A stretch of 64,000 nt of DNA from Hyphomicrobiales bacterium (GCA_900470195.1 UEIJ01000002.1:124001-188000); one strand, 5' to 3'. Positions 18,807 to 27,802 are shown, counted from the stretch's first letter. Notes: generated by a model from the letters alone, not told the origin. Translations and numbers: made by a program.

Positions 18807-21800
18807 CCAGATTTCTCGCCATCATCGCCTTCATCGCGTTCGCCGTCACGGCAGTCATCTTCGGCTGGCCGGAGCGGGAGGCGCCGGTGCTGGCCCATGC
18901 CCAGACGAATGCCCAGACCAATGCGCAGACCAATGCGCAGGCGCAAACGCCGGAAAGCGCGCAGGCCGAGCCCGAAGAAGAGAAATCCTATTTCCTGTCC
19001 TTCGTGGAAAGCCAGCTTTCCGCGCCGAACCGCCGCATCTCCATTTCCGGCATCAGCGGCGTTCTGTCTTCGGAAGCAACGGTCGGTTCGATCACTATCG
19101 CCGACCGCGAAGGCGTGTGGCTGCGCATCGAGAATGCCAAGCTCAACTGGAGCCGCACCGCACTTCTCGTCGGTCGTCTCAGCATCCAGTCGCTGGCCGC
19201 CGAGCGCATCGACTTCATTCGCAAGCCATTGCCGGACAACAGCCTGCCGTCGCCGGAATCCTCCAGCTTCAGCCTGCCGGAACTGCCGATTTCGATCAAT
19301 CTCGACCAGCTCGCCATTGCCCGCATGCATTTCGGGCCGGAGATTTTCGGTCTTGAATCGGAAGTGTCGGCCAATGGCCGCCTCTCGCTTGCCGATGGCT
19401 CGCTGGATTCCAGTTTCGACATCAAGCGGCTCGACGGTCCGGGCGGTACTTTCGCGCTGCGCGCAGCCTATGCCAATGCCGATCAGAAGGTCGATCTCGA
19501 CCTGAAAGTCTCCGAACCGGCCAACGGCATTGTCGCCAACCTGTTGAACATCGATGGCCGTCCTCCGGTCGATCTCACCCTGACCGGCGCCGGTCCGCTC
19601 GACGGGTTAAAGGTCGATCTGGCGCTCGACACCAATGGCAGCCGCACGCTGACCGGCGAATTTACGCTGAACCGGCAAGGTCAGGCGCCGGATGGCGGCC
19701 GTGTGTTCTCCGCCCGTTTCAATGGCCCGATTGCCGTTCTGGTGCCGCCGGTCTTCCGCGATTTCTTCGGTGCCGAAACGGTTCTCTCCGCCGATGGCTT
19801 CCTCAAGGATGCGGGCGGTTTTCGCCTCGACGATCTGGCGTTGAACAGCGCGGCCCTGAAGCTCAAGGCTTCCGCCGAGACAGGGAACGACCGTTTCCTC
19901 AACAAGCTGCGTATTGATGCCACTATTGCCGATGACAGCAAGGGCCGCGTGCTTCTGCCGGTCAAGGGTGCCGAAACCTATATCGACAATGCAAAATTCC
20001 AGGTCGCTTATGGTGATCGCCCGACCAATGACTGGACGGGAACGCTTTCGGTTGCCGGTCTCGAGAACGCAACGATTTCTGCCAAGAGCATCGCGCTCGA
20101 CATGGGCGGCGTTGCCGAAAACCTGGATGACGCTGCCAACCGCCATATCACCTTCAAGGTCAATGGCGGGGTGGACGGCATTTCGGCGGAACGCGCTGAA
20201 ATCGCCGAGGCTCTCGGAAACAGGATTACGCTCGCCGTCGACGGCGCATGGCGCGCCGGTTCGCCGGTCGAGCTTGCAAAGGCCAATATTGCCGGCAATG
20301 GTTTGAGCCTCGATCTCAACGGCAATATTGACGACTTTGCCTTCAATGGCGATATCGCCGCCAAGGTGGCAAGCCTTGCGCCTTTCGGCGCTCTGGCTGG
20401 CCGTGACCTCGCGGGCAGCATCGATGTCAACGCCAAGGGCATCGTCCGCCCGATCAGCGGCGCTTTCCAGCTCGACCTCAACGGCACGGCGCAGAACATG
20501 CGCACCGGCACTGAGGCCGTGGATCGCATTCTCGACGGCGCGGTCACGCTGGGCGGCGCGCTTGGCCGCAGCAGCGAAGGATTTTCAGCGCGCGATTTCC
20601 GCATCGGCAACGCGTTGAGCGAAATCACCGCCAACGGTTCCTTTGCGTCCGACAAGGCCAATTTCGATTTCGGCGTCATGCTGTCCGATCTCAAGCTTCT
20701 TTCCGATCAGGCATCGGGCCGGATGACGGTCAAGGGCAGCGCGCGCGGCGACGACAAACTGATCGCGCTCGCATTGCGCGCAGACGCGCCACAAGGCACT
20801 CTGGCCGGGCGCAAGCTTTCCGAAGGTGGCCTTGATTTCAACGCCATGCTCGACGGCAATGCAAAGACAGGTGCGGCCCTTTCGGGCAAGCTTGCGGGCA
20901 GCGCATTCCTCAACGGCCAGCGCATCGATCTCGGAACGCTGATCGATATCGTGAATGACGAGAAGCGCCTCACCGATCTCGTCTTCAATGCGGGCGGAGC
21001 GCATCTTTCCGGCAATGTCACCCAGAGCGCGAAGGGTCTTCTCACCGGAGCGCTGAAGCTCGATGCGCCGGATATTTCCACCGCCGCTGCCCTTGCGCTT
21101 GCCGAAGCGACCGGTGCCGCCAATGCCGACATTACGCTTGACGGCAGCGACGGTCGCCAGAATGCATCCGTCACCGCCAATGCCAAGGGGATAAAGGTAA
21201 ACGGCAATCGCATCGCCTCGGCTGACATTGCCCTGACGGCAAAGGATCTGTTCGGCGTGCCGGTGGTCGATGGCAATGCCGCAGCGCGCGATATTCTGGT
21301 CGGCACTTTCGGCATCGACAGTTTTGACGCCAAGGCCAATGCGACGGGATCGAAGACCGATTTCACGGCCAATACCAAATTGAAGATTGGCACGGTTGCG
21401 AGCGCTGCCGGTTCGCTGGAACCGAAGGATGGCGGTTTTGAACTGGGGCTCGCCTCGGCCAATGTGAAGCAGGGGACGCTCAGCGCCAATCTGGCTTCTC
21501 CTGCCACCATTTCCATGAAGGGTGAGGAAATCTCCTTCGGCGATATCATCATCAATACGGGCGCGGATGCCAGCGCCGGACAGGTCAAGGTCAACGGCGT
21601 GGTCGATGGCCGTCTCGATCTTTCGGTCGCGCTTTCCAACCTGCCGCTGGCGCTCGCCAATACGTTCAAGCCGGAACTGGGCTTTGGCGGCACGGTCAAC
21701 GGCACGGCCCGCATCACCGGCACCAAGGAAGCGCCCAATGTCGCCTTCGACATGGCGGCGCGCGGCGTGACGGCAGCCGAGCTCAAGAAGCAGGGCATTG

Positions 21801-23551
21801 CCGCACTCAACGCCGATGCCAAGGGCACTTCCGCCAATAACCGGCTCAATGTCGATGCGCATGTCACTGGGGGCGGCGGCATCGATGTTCGCGCCAATGG
21901 TGGCGTGCCGCTCGGTAAGGGCGACCTTGCCGTCGACGTCAATCTCGCCAATCTCCCGCTGGCGGCGCTGAACGGTGCGGTCAAGGGACAGGATCTCGCG
22001 GGCAATGTCACCGGAACGGCACGTGTCACCGGACCGCTCACCAATCCGGCGGCAACGTTCAACCTGCGCGGCACCGGCCTTGCCGCCAAGCCGCTGCGCG
22101 AGAACGGGCTTGCGCCGCTCACCTTGCAGGCGGCGGGCAGCTATGCAGCCATGGCCATCGACTTTTCGTCTGTGACCGTGGATGGTCCGCGCGGCCTCAA
22201 TGTCACCGCCAACGGCAAGGTGCCGTTTTCGGGGCAGGGGCTCGGCGTCAATGTCAATGGCAGCATTCCGCTGGCGCTTGCCAACCGTTTCCTGGCGGAT
22301 CGCGGCGCGCAGGCAAACGGCACGCTGACGCTGACGGCAAGCGTTTCCGGCGGCTTCGACCGTCCGCAACTGCGCGGCATGTTCTCCACCAATGGCGCAA
22401 CCTTCGTCGATCCCGACACCAATGTCCGCTTGAACAATATCAATGTCATGGGCAGCATGGATGGCGAAACCATCACGCTGCGCCAGGTCAATGCCGCGCT
22501 TGGCAGCGGCGGATCGGTTTCCGCCAGCGGCACGATTTCGACCAATGCGGCGGCGAATTTCCCGGCCAATATCGATATCAAGCTCGATCGCGCCCGCTAT
22601 GCCGATGGCAAGCTCGTGGTCGCGACGGTCAATGGCGGGATCACGATCAACGGCCCGCTGATGCGCGATCCGCTGATTTCAGGGCGCATCGATGTTGACC
22701 GGGCGGAAATCTCGGTGCCGGAAAATCTCGGCGGCGGCGCGGCCTATGTGCCGGTCCGCCACAAGAACACGCCGAAGAATGTGCAGGTGACGCTCGATCG
22801 CGCCAAGGTCGAAACGCGCCGCAGCCGGGTGCCGACCCCGACCGCGCGCCCGACAGTGCCGCGCCTTGATGTTCTCATCAATGCGCCGAACCAGATTTTC
22901 GTGCGCGGTCGCGGTCTCGATACGGAGCTGGGCGGACGCCTTCGCCTGACCGGGCCGGTGACCGATATCAAGCCGGTCGGTTCCTTCGACATGATCCGCG
23001 GTCGCATCGGCATTCTCGGCCAGCGCATCACCTTCGATGAAGGCCATGTCACGCTGGTGGGCGATCTCAATCCGCAGCTCAACTTCGTCGCCCGCTCGGA
23101 AGGCAATGAAATCACCGCAATCGTGACGGTGACGGGTACGGTCGACAATCTCGACATCAAGTTCTCGTCGACGCCGGAACTGCCGCAGGACGAAGTGCTG
23201 GCGCAGCTGATCTTCAAGCGCTCCATCGGCGAATTGTCGGCGTTCCAGATCGCGCAGCTTGCCGCTGCCGCAGCCGAACTTGCCGGCGGTTCCAACAACT
23301 CGCTGATGAACAAGCTGCGCGCCGGAACAGGTCTCGACGATCTTGATGTGGTGACGGATGAGAAGGGCCAGACGGCGGTTCGCGCCGGGCGCTATATCCG
23401 CGACAACATCTATCTGGGCGTGGAAGCGGGTTCCGGCGGCTCGACCAAGGGCACCGTCAATCTCGACATTACCCGCAATCTGAAGGCCAAGGGTGCGCTC
23501 GGAGCGGAAGGCGATTCCAGCGGCGGCATCTTCTACGAAAAAGATTATTGA
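18803..23551 (+). CDS. tamB: TamB, inner-membrane-anchored translocation/lipid-transport protein (MapB-type)
   Basis: 1582 residues with a TTG start inside TTGA, overlapping the tamA stop, so translation is coupled. One N-terminal signal anchor (about residues 2-20) is followed by a low-complexity AQTNAQTNAQTNAQAQT tract. A very long repetitive beta-helical (taco-like) body follows, and the conserved TamB C-terminal domain (formerly DUF490) at about 1230-1582 includes RGRIGILGQRITFDEGHVTL and LPQDEVLAQLIFKRS. The B. suis homologue, MapB, is reported to affect envelope biogenesis, division and virulence. Confidence 0.93.
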   Translation: MTRFLAIIAFIAFAVTAVIFGWPEREAPVLAHAQTNAQTNAQTNAQAQTPESAQAEPEEEKSYFLSFVESQLSAPNRRISISGISGVLSSEATVGSITIADREGVWLRIENAKLNWSRTALLVGRLSIQSLAAERIDFIRKPLPDNSLPSPESSSFSLPELPISINLDQLAIARMHFGPEIFGLESEVSANGRLSLADGSLDSSFDIKRLDGPGGTFALRAAYANADQKVDLDLKVSEPANGIVANLLNIDGRPPVDLTLTGAGPLDGLKVDLALDTNGSRTLTGEFTLNRQGQAPDGGRVFSARFNGPIAVLVPPVFRDFFGAETVLSADGFLKDAGGFRLDDLALNSAALKLKASAETGNDRFLNKLRIDATIADDSKGRVLLPVKGAETYIDNAKFQVAYGDRPTNDWTGTLSVAGLENATISAKSIALDMGGVAENLDDAANRHITFKVNGGVDGISAERAEIAEALGNRITLAVDGAWRAGSPVELAKANIAGNGLSLDLNGNIDDFAFNGDIAAKVASLAPFGALAGRDLAGSIDVNAKGIVRPISGAFQLDLNGTAQNMRTGTEAVDRILDGAVTLGGALGRSSEGFSARDFRIGNALSEITANGSFASDKANFDFGVMLSDLKLLSDQASGRMTVKGSARGDDKLIALALRADAPQGTLAGRKLSEGGLDFNAMLDGNAKTGAALSGKLAGSAFLNGQRIDLGTLIDIVNDEKRLTDLVFNAGGAHLSGNVTQSAKGLLTGALKLDAPDISTAAALALAEATGAANADITLDGSDGRQNASVTANAKGIKVNGNRIASADIALTAKDLFGVPVVDGNAAARDILVGTFGIDSFDAKANATGSKTDFTANTKLKIGTVASAAGSLEPKDGGFELGLASANVKQGTLSANLASPATISMKGEEISFGDIIINTGADASAGQVKVNGVVDGRLDLSVALSNLPLALANTFKPELGFGGTVNGTARITGTKEAPNVAFDMAARGVTAAELKKQGIAALNADAKGTSANNRLNVDAHVTGGGGIDVRANGGVPLGKGDLAVDVNLANLPLAALNGAVKGQDLAGNVTGTARVTGPLTNPAATFNLRGTGLAAKPLRENGLAPLTLQAAGSYAAMAIDFSSVTVDGPRGLNVTANGKVPFSGQGLGVNVNGSIPLALANRFLADRGAQANGTLTLTASVSGGFDRPQLRGMFSTNGATFVDPDTNVRLNNINVMGSMDGETITLRQVNAALGSGGSVSASGTISTNAAANFPANIDIKLDRARYADGKLVVATVNGGITINGPLMRDPLISGRIDVDRAEISVPENLGGGAAYVPVRHKNTPKNVQVTLDRAKVETRRSRVPTPTARPTVPRLDVLINAPNQIFVRGRGLDTELGGRLRLTGPVTDIKPVGSFDMIRGRIGILGQRITFDEGHVTLVGDLNPQLNFVARSEGNEITAIVTVTGTVDNLDIKFSSTPELPQDEVLAQLIFKRSIGELSAFQIAQLAAAAAELAGGSNNSLMNKLRAGTGLDDLDVVTDEKGQTAVRAGRYIRDNIYLGVEAGSGGSTKGTVNLDITRNLKAKGALGAEGDSSGGIFYEKDY

Positions 23552-23571
23552 TCGTCGCAAACAATGAATGC

Positions 23572-23601
23572 GACAGGCCGGGTTTCACGACCCGGCTTTT
23601 T
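23572..23601 (+). terminator. Terminator after tamB
   Basis: Stem GCCGGG/CCCGGC with an 8-base loop, followed by TTTTT, about 20 bases after the tamB stop. Confidence 0.8.
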
Positions 23602-23778
23602 GCTGTCCGGGAACAACCCTGAATAGCGCACTGACGCAAAAGACATAATTTTGCCATCAAAAAGCCGCTTCTGACGCACGTTCGACACATTTGCCTTGAT
23701 TTTTAAATCGATTGAATGTGGCCGGTCACTGCAATTCTAGCTTTAAACCGCAATTTTCCGACACGTTTGCGCGAGTTG

Positions 23779-23797
23779 TTTAACCCTTCCTCAACCA
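23779..23797 (+). promoter_or_regulatory. Near-match CtrA-type site upstream of the L,D-transpeptidase gene
   Basis: TTAA-CCCTTCC-TCAACCAT fits TTAA-N7-TTAACCAT with one mismatch. It lies about 90 bases before the preferred start at 23885. The rest of 23602-23884 holds no gene. Confidence 0.3.
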
Positions 23798-23884
23798 TAA
23801 GAACGCAAATTGATGTTCAATATGGCGGTCGCGCTGCGGCTGTTTTTCAACCCTCGTTTCATCCCTTGTTTCAGGGCCAGTTGC

Positions 23885-24610
23885 ATGTCGAAGTCGCGTG
23901 ATGATCTAAGCCGCCGCCATTTCCTTTTGGGTACCGGAGCCGTCCTCCTCACCGGCGCTGCCGGTTGTTCGCAGACGATGGACATGTCTGCCTTCCAGAT
24001 GAATATCGACCCGATGTCGACGGGCGGCATCACGCCGATGCGTCCGCAGATCAGCGTCGACCGCGACATCACCACGCCGGACGTCATGTACGCCGCCGTG
24101 CAGGAGGGACCGTACTCGCTGCCGGCGATCCCCTATCAGAAAGTGCCGAAGGAGTTCCGCCGCCAGATCGTGCCGGACCCGACGGGACAGGCGCCGGGAA
24201 CCATCGTGGTCAGCCTCAAGGACCATCTGCTCTATTACGTGCTGCCGGGCGGCGAAGCGCTGCGTTATGGCATCGGGATCGGCAAGGCGGGTTTCGAGTG
24301 GTCGGGACGCGCCAATGTCCAGTACAAGAAGCAATGGCCGGTCTGGACGCCGCCGCCGGAAATGATCCAGCGCAAGCCGGAACTGGCAAAATATCGCAAC
24401 GGCCAGGAACCCGGACCGCAGAACCCGCTCGGCGCGCGCGCGCTCTATATTTTCCAGAATGGCCGCGATACGGGCTACCGCATCCACGGCTCGCCGGAAT
24501 GGTGGTCGATCGGCCAGTCCATGTCCTCCGGCTGTATCCGCCTGATGAACCAGGACATTATCGACCTTTATAACCGCGTCCAGGGCAAGGCGCCGATCAT
24601 CGTCGGCTAA
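23885..24610 (+). CDS. L,D-transpeptidase (YkuD domain), exported lipoprotein-like
   Basis: 241 residues. The N-terminus has a twin-arginine-type motif (LSRRHFLLG) and a hydrophobic stretch ending in a lipobox-like TGAAGC. The YkuD domain spans about residues 105-240. The catalytic signature HG...SSGCIR gives His201 and nucleophile Cys217. It should cross-link peptidoglycan (3-3 links) or attach outer-membrane proteins to it; the latter is known for Brucella relatives. An in-frame TTG at 23810 would add 25 residues and spoil the signal peptide, so the ATG at 23885 is preferred. Confidence 0.88.
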   Translation: MSKSRDDLSRRHFLLGTGAVLLTGAAGCSQTMDMSAFQMNIDPMSTGGITPMRPQISVDRDITTPDVMYAAVQEGPYSLPAIPYQKVPKEFRRQIVPDPTGQAPGTIVVSLKDHLLYYVLPGGEALRYGIGIGKAGFEWSGRANVQYKKQWPVWTPPPEMIQRKPELAKYRNGQEPGPQNPLGARALYIFQNGRDTGYRIHGSPEWWSIGQSMSSGCIRLMNQDIIDLYNRVQGKAPIIVG

Positions 24611-24725
24611 CCGGACCGGAGGAATTCCGGCTCTGACGGCCTGCAAATGGCGTTGTACTGCGCTTCCGGTTCTCGTACTCCACCATTTTCGGCTCGTCGT
24701 AACCGAAATCTCAACGGTCCGCACG
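24611..24725 (+). repeat. B-type intergenic repeat, copy 2 (centre deleted)
   Basis: Starts at the L,D-transpeptidase stop. It keeps TCTGACGGCCTGCAAATGG, ACTGCGCTTCCGGTTCTCG and ACCACCATTTTCGGC-like segments of the copy at 44396. It lacks the central GTAC-hairpin portion of about 30 bases. Confidence 0.75.
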
Positions 24726-24771
24726 GTGCATCAGCATCTACGGGAAATTGAAGGGTTTCTGCTGCAAATAA

Positions 24772-24803
24772 AAAAGGCCGCGCCAGGTCAGGCGCGGCCT
24801 TTT
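24772..24803. terminator. Bidirectional terminator
   Basis: Perfect 11-base stem AAGGCCGCGCC/GGCGCGGCCTT with a 6-base loop. An A-tract on the left and TTTTCC on the right serve the converging genes on both strands. Confidence 0.88.
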
Positions 24804-24823
24804 CCATTTCAGTCTCAGTGCAA

Positions 24824-25039
24824 TTATTCGTAGCGCACCGACTTCGGCATGGCTTTGCCGAGATTGACGAAATGGCGCAGTTCGGCGCGAAGGTTTTCCG
24901 CCGAAGCCATAACGATATGGTGCCGCGGCACCATTTCGTTCTGGCTGATCTGGGTGGATACGCCCGGCATGACAAACGCTCCTGCGGTCAGGACGAGAGC
25001 GGCGGCAATGCCGAGATGTCGTTCGGTTCTGGCCTGCAT
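24824..25039 (-). CDS. Small secreted protein of unknown function, 71 residues
   Basis: Begins MQARTERHLGIAAALVLTAG and has a probable signal peptide of about 28 residues. The mature part is about 43 residues with QNEMVPRHHIVMASAENL and a basic end, KSVRYE. A strong AAGGAGATAGAA precedes the ATG at 25039, and a good terminator follows the stop, so it looks like a real single-gene unit. I do not recognise the family. An 18-base perfect palindrome lies inside the coding sequence at 24917-24934. Confidence 0.7.
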   Translation of the reverse strand: MQARTERHLGIAAALVLTAGAFVMPGVSTQISQNEMVPRHHIVMASAENLRAELRHFVNLGKAMPKSVRYE

Positions 25040-25139
25040 TTCTATCTCCTTGCGCCGACTGGCGGCGACTTGAAACCTGGAATCATGTTCGTTCGCAAAA
25101 CGCTCTGACTTTTCCGGTTGGTGGCCTATCTGGGGCCGT

Positions 25140-25649
25140 TCAGTGAAAAGTCGCGCGATGCGTCATGTTCAAAGCGCTGTCGATGGCATGGACCGGTATT
25201 GGCAGCAAAGTCTGGCCGAAATCGGCCAGCGTCCCGGCAAAATTGCGCGCGGCCTCTGCCACATCGTCGCAGCGCCGCGGGCAGGCGATGGCCGCCAGGC
25301 AGGTATCGAGCAGCAGCGCGTCCTGATTCTGGAGGCCGGAAATCAGCCCCAGCGTCAGGCATTCCTCGCGGCAGACATGGTGTGAATCGAAGGGAAAGGC
25401 GCGCAGCGGACAGACCGCGCAATGACGCAGGACGCGGATGAAATGCGACAGCTCGCCCACCGCCTGTTTCGCCTCGGAAGGTCCGAGCAGTTCCGAATAG
25501 AGACCCCAGGTCATTTCCCACGGAATGATGGAACCCGTTTCGAAACCCGCGATCCAGCGGCGATAGCCTTCCAGCACCAGCTTTTCCGGCAGGCGGTCGA
25601 AATAGCCCGCGCTGTTGGCGCCGTTCAATTGGGATATGCGCATATTCAT
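25140..25649 (-). CDS. Cysteine-rich protein of unknown function, 169 residues
   Basis: No signal peptide or membrane helix. Cysteine motifs are HCAVCP, CREEC and ACPRRCDD, in a mostly helical protein that ends in a His-containing tail. Spaced Cys pairs of this kind suggest metal or Fe-S binding, but no named family is recognised. The start MNMRISQLNG follows GGGGAGG. The region upstream of it (25650-26165) contains tandem Irr-type boxes, which hints at iron control. A longer overlapping frame (25126-25953) is Arg/Pro-rich and is treated as a shadow over this gene. Confidence 0.7.
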   Translation of the reverse strand: MNMRISQLNGANSAGYFDRLPEKLVLEGYRRWIAGFETGSIIPWEMTWGLYSELLGPSEAKQAVGELSHFIRVLRHCAVCPLRAFPFDSHHVCREECLTLGLISGLQNQDALLLDTCLAAIACPRRCDDVAEAARNFAGTLADFGQTLLPIPVHAIDSALNMTHRATFH

Positions 25650-26165
25650 GCGGGCCTCCCCGAAAAGAGACCGGACGGGGAAATGTGCCCACAGGCAAAG
25701 GCTGTCGCAGAAGCGGAAACCTGCCTGCCGCGCGAGGGCTGTTCCGTTTCCCCCCGCATATTGTGATATCCGGCCGGCAAGAGACCCGGCTGCCGATGCG
25801 TAGTTCTAAAGGGCAGCCCGTCAATATTTGCGGACCGGCATTCGCCGAGACCAACCATAGGGTCCTCCAATCGAAAGGGTTCAAGGCCCAGACATCAAAG
25901 GTCGTACAAAGATTTGCACCATGCATAAAAGCCTCCAATTTAACTGGAGTCAACTGGTATAGTTTAAAATTATTTTATATATCAATAATTTAGAATTATT
26001 CTATACTGTTTTTATCATGTTTACAGCGTCCGGAAAGGAACGCAACCGCTGCGGGGGTTCAGCGGTTGCGGCATACGGGCGCATGCGCGGAGGGAGAGGG
26101 TCGCATATCACACGCCCGCTGCTGGGGATCGAGGCCCTTCGGCCTCGAAATGCGCGATATGCCGG
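25650..26165. other. 500-base region upstream of the Cys-rich gene, with an AT-rich regulatory core
   Basis: No gene is firmly supported. On the minus strand an ATG at 25926 has a very good ribosome-binding site (TTGGAGG) and opens a frame beginning MHGANLCTTFDVWALNPFD. That frame has no stop before the Cys-rich gene, so a leader peptide or untranslated leader is possible. The AT-rich core at 25940-26020 carries two Irr-type boxes. A GC-rich hairpin, CAACCGCTG...CAGCGGTTG, lies near 26044-26068. Confidence 0.5.
25963..26005. promoter_or_regulatory. Tandem Irr (ICE) box candidates
   Basis: 25989-26005 reads TTTAGAA-TTA-TTCTATA, one mismatch from the iron-control element TTTAGAA-N3-TTCTAAA bound by Irr in Rhizobiales. 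25963-25979 reads TTTAAAA-TTA-TTTTATA, a weaker copy with the same N3, 26 bases away. They lie 37 bases or more upstream of the well-marked ATG at 25926 on the minus strand. Confidence 0.5.
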
Positions 26166-27209
26166 TCAGTGGCCGGAATGTTCGTCCTTTTTCCCGTTCT
26201 GCGCCGTCACCGGAAAGTCGATGGTGACCTTGCCCGCCTTTTCAAATTCCAGCGTGACCGGAACGGTCTCGCCTTCCTTGTAAGGCTTCTCCGGCTGGAT
26301 GAACATGAGGTGATAACCGCCGGATTTCAGCTCGACCGTTTCACCCGCCGGAATCTCCAGACCGCCTTCAATCGGGCGCATCTTCATCACGTCGTTCTGC
26401 ATCGACATTTCGTGGATTTCAACGCGCTTGACGTCTTTGGTGGTCACGGAAACCAGCTTGTCGGCTTCCTTGCCGTCATTGGCGATGGTGAGAAACCCGC
26501 CAGCAACCTTGGCGCCCGGTACCATGGCGCGGACCGAGGGAGCCGTGATTTCCAGTTCACCGAGCCTGGTCGGTGCCGCCGCCTGCATGGAGGCATGGTC
26601 CATCTTGCCCATCTTGCCCATCTTGCCCATCTGGCCATGATCGCCGTGACCGCCGCCATGTTCGCCGTGTTGGTCATCGGCACCGGCGACCTTCACCAGA
26701 AGCTGCGGTGCGGGATGTTCGAGATCGTGCGGGTTCTGGCCATCTTTCGGCACTTCCGTCCAGGCAACCGATGCGGCGCTTCCGCAAAGCTGCGTCACGG
26801 GGAAGGAAAGCGTCGTGTCCTTGTCGAACTTGGCGAGCTGGCCGACGACGGTGAACTCGTCATAGAAATCGCCCGGCAGGTTGCCATCGGTGAAACGCAC
26901 TTCCTTTACGCCGGAGGTCACGTCCTTGCCGTGCACCTTGTAGCTCCGGGCATAGTCGCCCTTGACGGTCTCGATCTTCCATCCGGCCTTGACCTGCGGC
27001 TGCGCCGAGAGGAAGCCTTCGGGAAGCTCGATCTTCACTTCGGTCGTGGCCATGCCGTCGCAGCCATGTGGCACGCGGAAGGTCGCCTTGTAGAAGCTGC
27101 CAGCCTTGGCTTCGCTTTGGTCGAGGGAGGAGTGGGCCTGAGCCAGACCTGCGGAAGCGCACAGCGCGGCAAGCGAGATTGCGGAGGCGAAAAGACGATG
27201 GTTCTTCAT
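26166..27209 (-). CDS. DUF1775 (YcnI-like) - PCu(A)C copper chaperone fusion
   Basis: 347-residue periplasmic protein. Signal peptide ends AQA before HSSLDQSEAKAG, the exposed N-terminal His that binds copper in DUF1775/YcnI proteins. That domain spans about residues 26-180. A His/Met/Gly linker with four MGK-type repeats follows. The C-terminal PCu(A)C domain (about 225-335) has the copper motif HEM...M...HLMF. It ends in a His-containing tail. Likely role is copper delivery to respiratory oxidases or copper handling. It is probably transcribed with the DUF2946 gene upstream. GGAATGA-type sites near the start are weak. Confidence 0.87.
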   Translation of the reverse strand: MKNHRLFASAISLAALCASAGLAQAHSSLDQSEAKAGSFYKATFRVPHGCDGMATTEVKIELPEGFLSAQPQVKAGWKIETVKGDYARSYKVHGKDVTSGVKEVRFTDGNLPGDFYDEFTVVGQLAKFDKDTTLSFPVTQLCGSAASVAWTEVPKDGQNPHDLEHPAPQLLVKVAGADDQHGEHGGGHGDHGQMGKMGKMGKMDHASMQAAAPTRLGELEITAPSVRAMVPGAKVAGGFLTIANDGKEADKLVSVTTKDVKRVEIHEMSMQNDVMKMRPIEGGLEIPAGETVELKSGGYHLMFIQPEKPYKEGETVPVTLEFEKAGKVTIDFPVTAQNGKKDEHSGH

Positions 27210-27303
27210 TGTTTCAAACCTGAATAATCATTGGTAGGCACGCCGAAACAGGGTTCGGGCGCGTTCATTCCGAATGCGGGGGCATTCGTTCAAAAGATCA
27301 TAT

Positions 27304-27702
27304 TCAGGCGAGAGGCGGCGCTTGCGGCGGTGCCGATGGCGGGTAGGTGCTGTGCCGCAGGATCGGTTGCGGCGGCACGATGCCGTTTGCCATCGCGACG
27401 TGCGGGGCGGCACCGGTGGAACCGGCAGGCGCCGGACACAGGAAGGCTGCAGAAATCCGGCAGGCTTCGCAACTATTGTTGTCCAGATGCCTGTCGTGAC
27501 CCTGTTGGTTGGGATCGGAGCCGTGATCGCCGATGCAGAGCACCGGATAGGTGCCGTCCGGCAACTGGTATTGCGCGATCTGATAACCGTCGGGTGCATT
27601 GAGATTGACGGGCTTGTGCGCAAAGGCGACGAACATCAGGGCGAATACGCTGAGGATGCGTATCGCCAGAGACATCCGGTATGGGCCGATGCTCGTCTTC
27701 AA
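27304..27702 (-). CDS. DUF2946-like exported protein
   Basis: 132 residues with an N-terminal hydrophobic signal (about residues 12-28). A mature region contains CIGDHGSDPN and SCEACRIS, the Cys motif typical of DUF2946, and it ends in a Pro-rich tail. DUF2946 genes often sit with copper proteins, and this one precedes the YcnI-PCu(A)C fusion by 94 bases on the same strand. The start is a TTG with GGAG upstream; the ATG at 27675 is an alternative lacking a clear ribosome-binding site. Confidence 0.72.
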   Translation of the reverse strand: MKTSIGPYRMSLAIRILSVFALMFVAFAHKPVNLNAPDGYQIAQYQLPDGTYPVLCIGDHGSDPNQQGHDRHLDNNSCEACRISAAFLCPAPAGSTGAAPHVAMANGIVPPQPILRHSTYPPSAPPQAPPLA

Positions 27703-27767
27703 CTCAAAGCTTCTCCATTCAAGCCGCGTTTACCTAGCCTATGAGAGCCGTCCTTGCCAAGCATCAA

Positions 27768-27802
27768 ACAGAAACGGCGCGAATTGGTCGCGCCGTTTCT
27801 GC
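27768..27802. terminator. Terminator between the GMC operon and the copper operon
   Basis: Perfect 13-base stem AGAAACGGCGCGA/TCGCGCCGTTTCT with a 5-base loop. On the minus strand it ends in a T-rich run, which suits the GMC dehydrogenase operon. Confidence 0.75.

Noticed and set aside
20585..22369. 594-codon minus-strand frame over tamB
   Set aside because: Antisense shadow; no motifs and no ribosome-binding site.
25126..25953. 275-codon minus-strand frame overlapping the Cys-rich gene
   Set aside because: Its downstream part is Arg/Pro/Gly-rich shadow sequence over a better gene in another frame. Only the well-marked start at 25926 is kept as an observation.
26017..26283. 88-codon plus-strand frame starting near the ICE boxes
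   Set aside because: No ribosome-binding site, and half of it is antisense to the copper chaperone gene.
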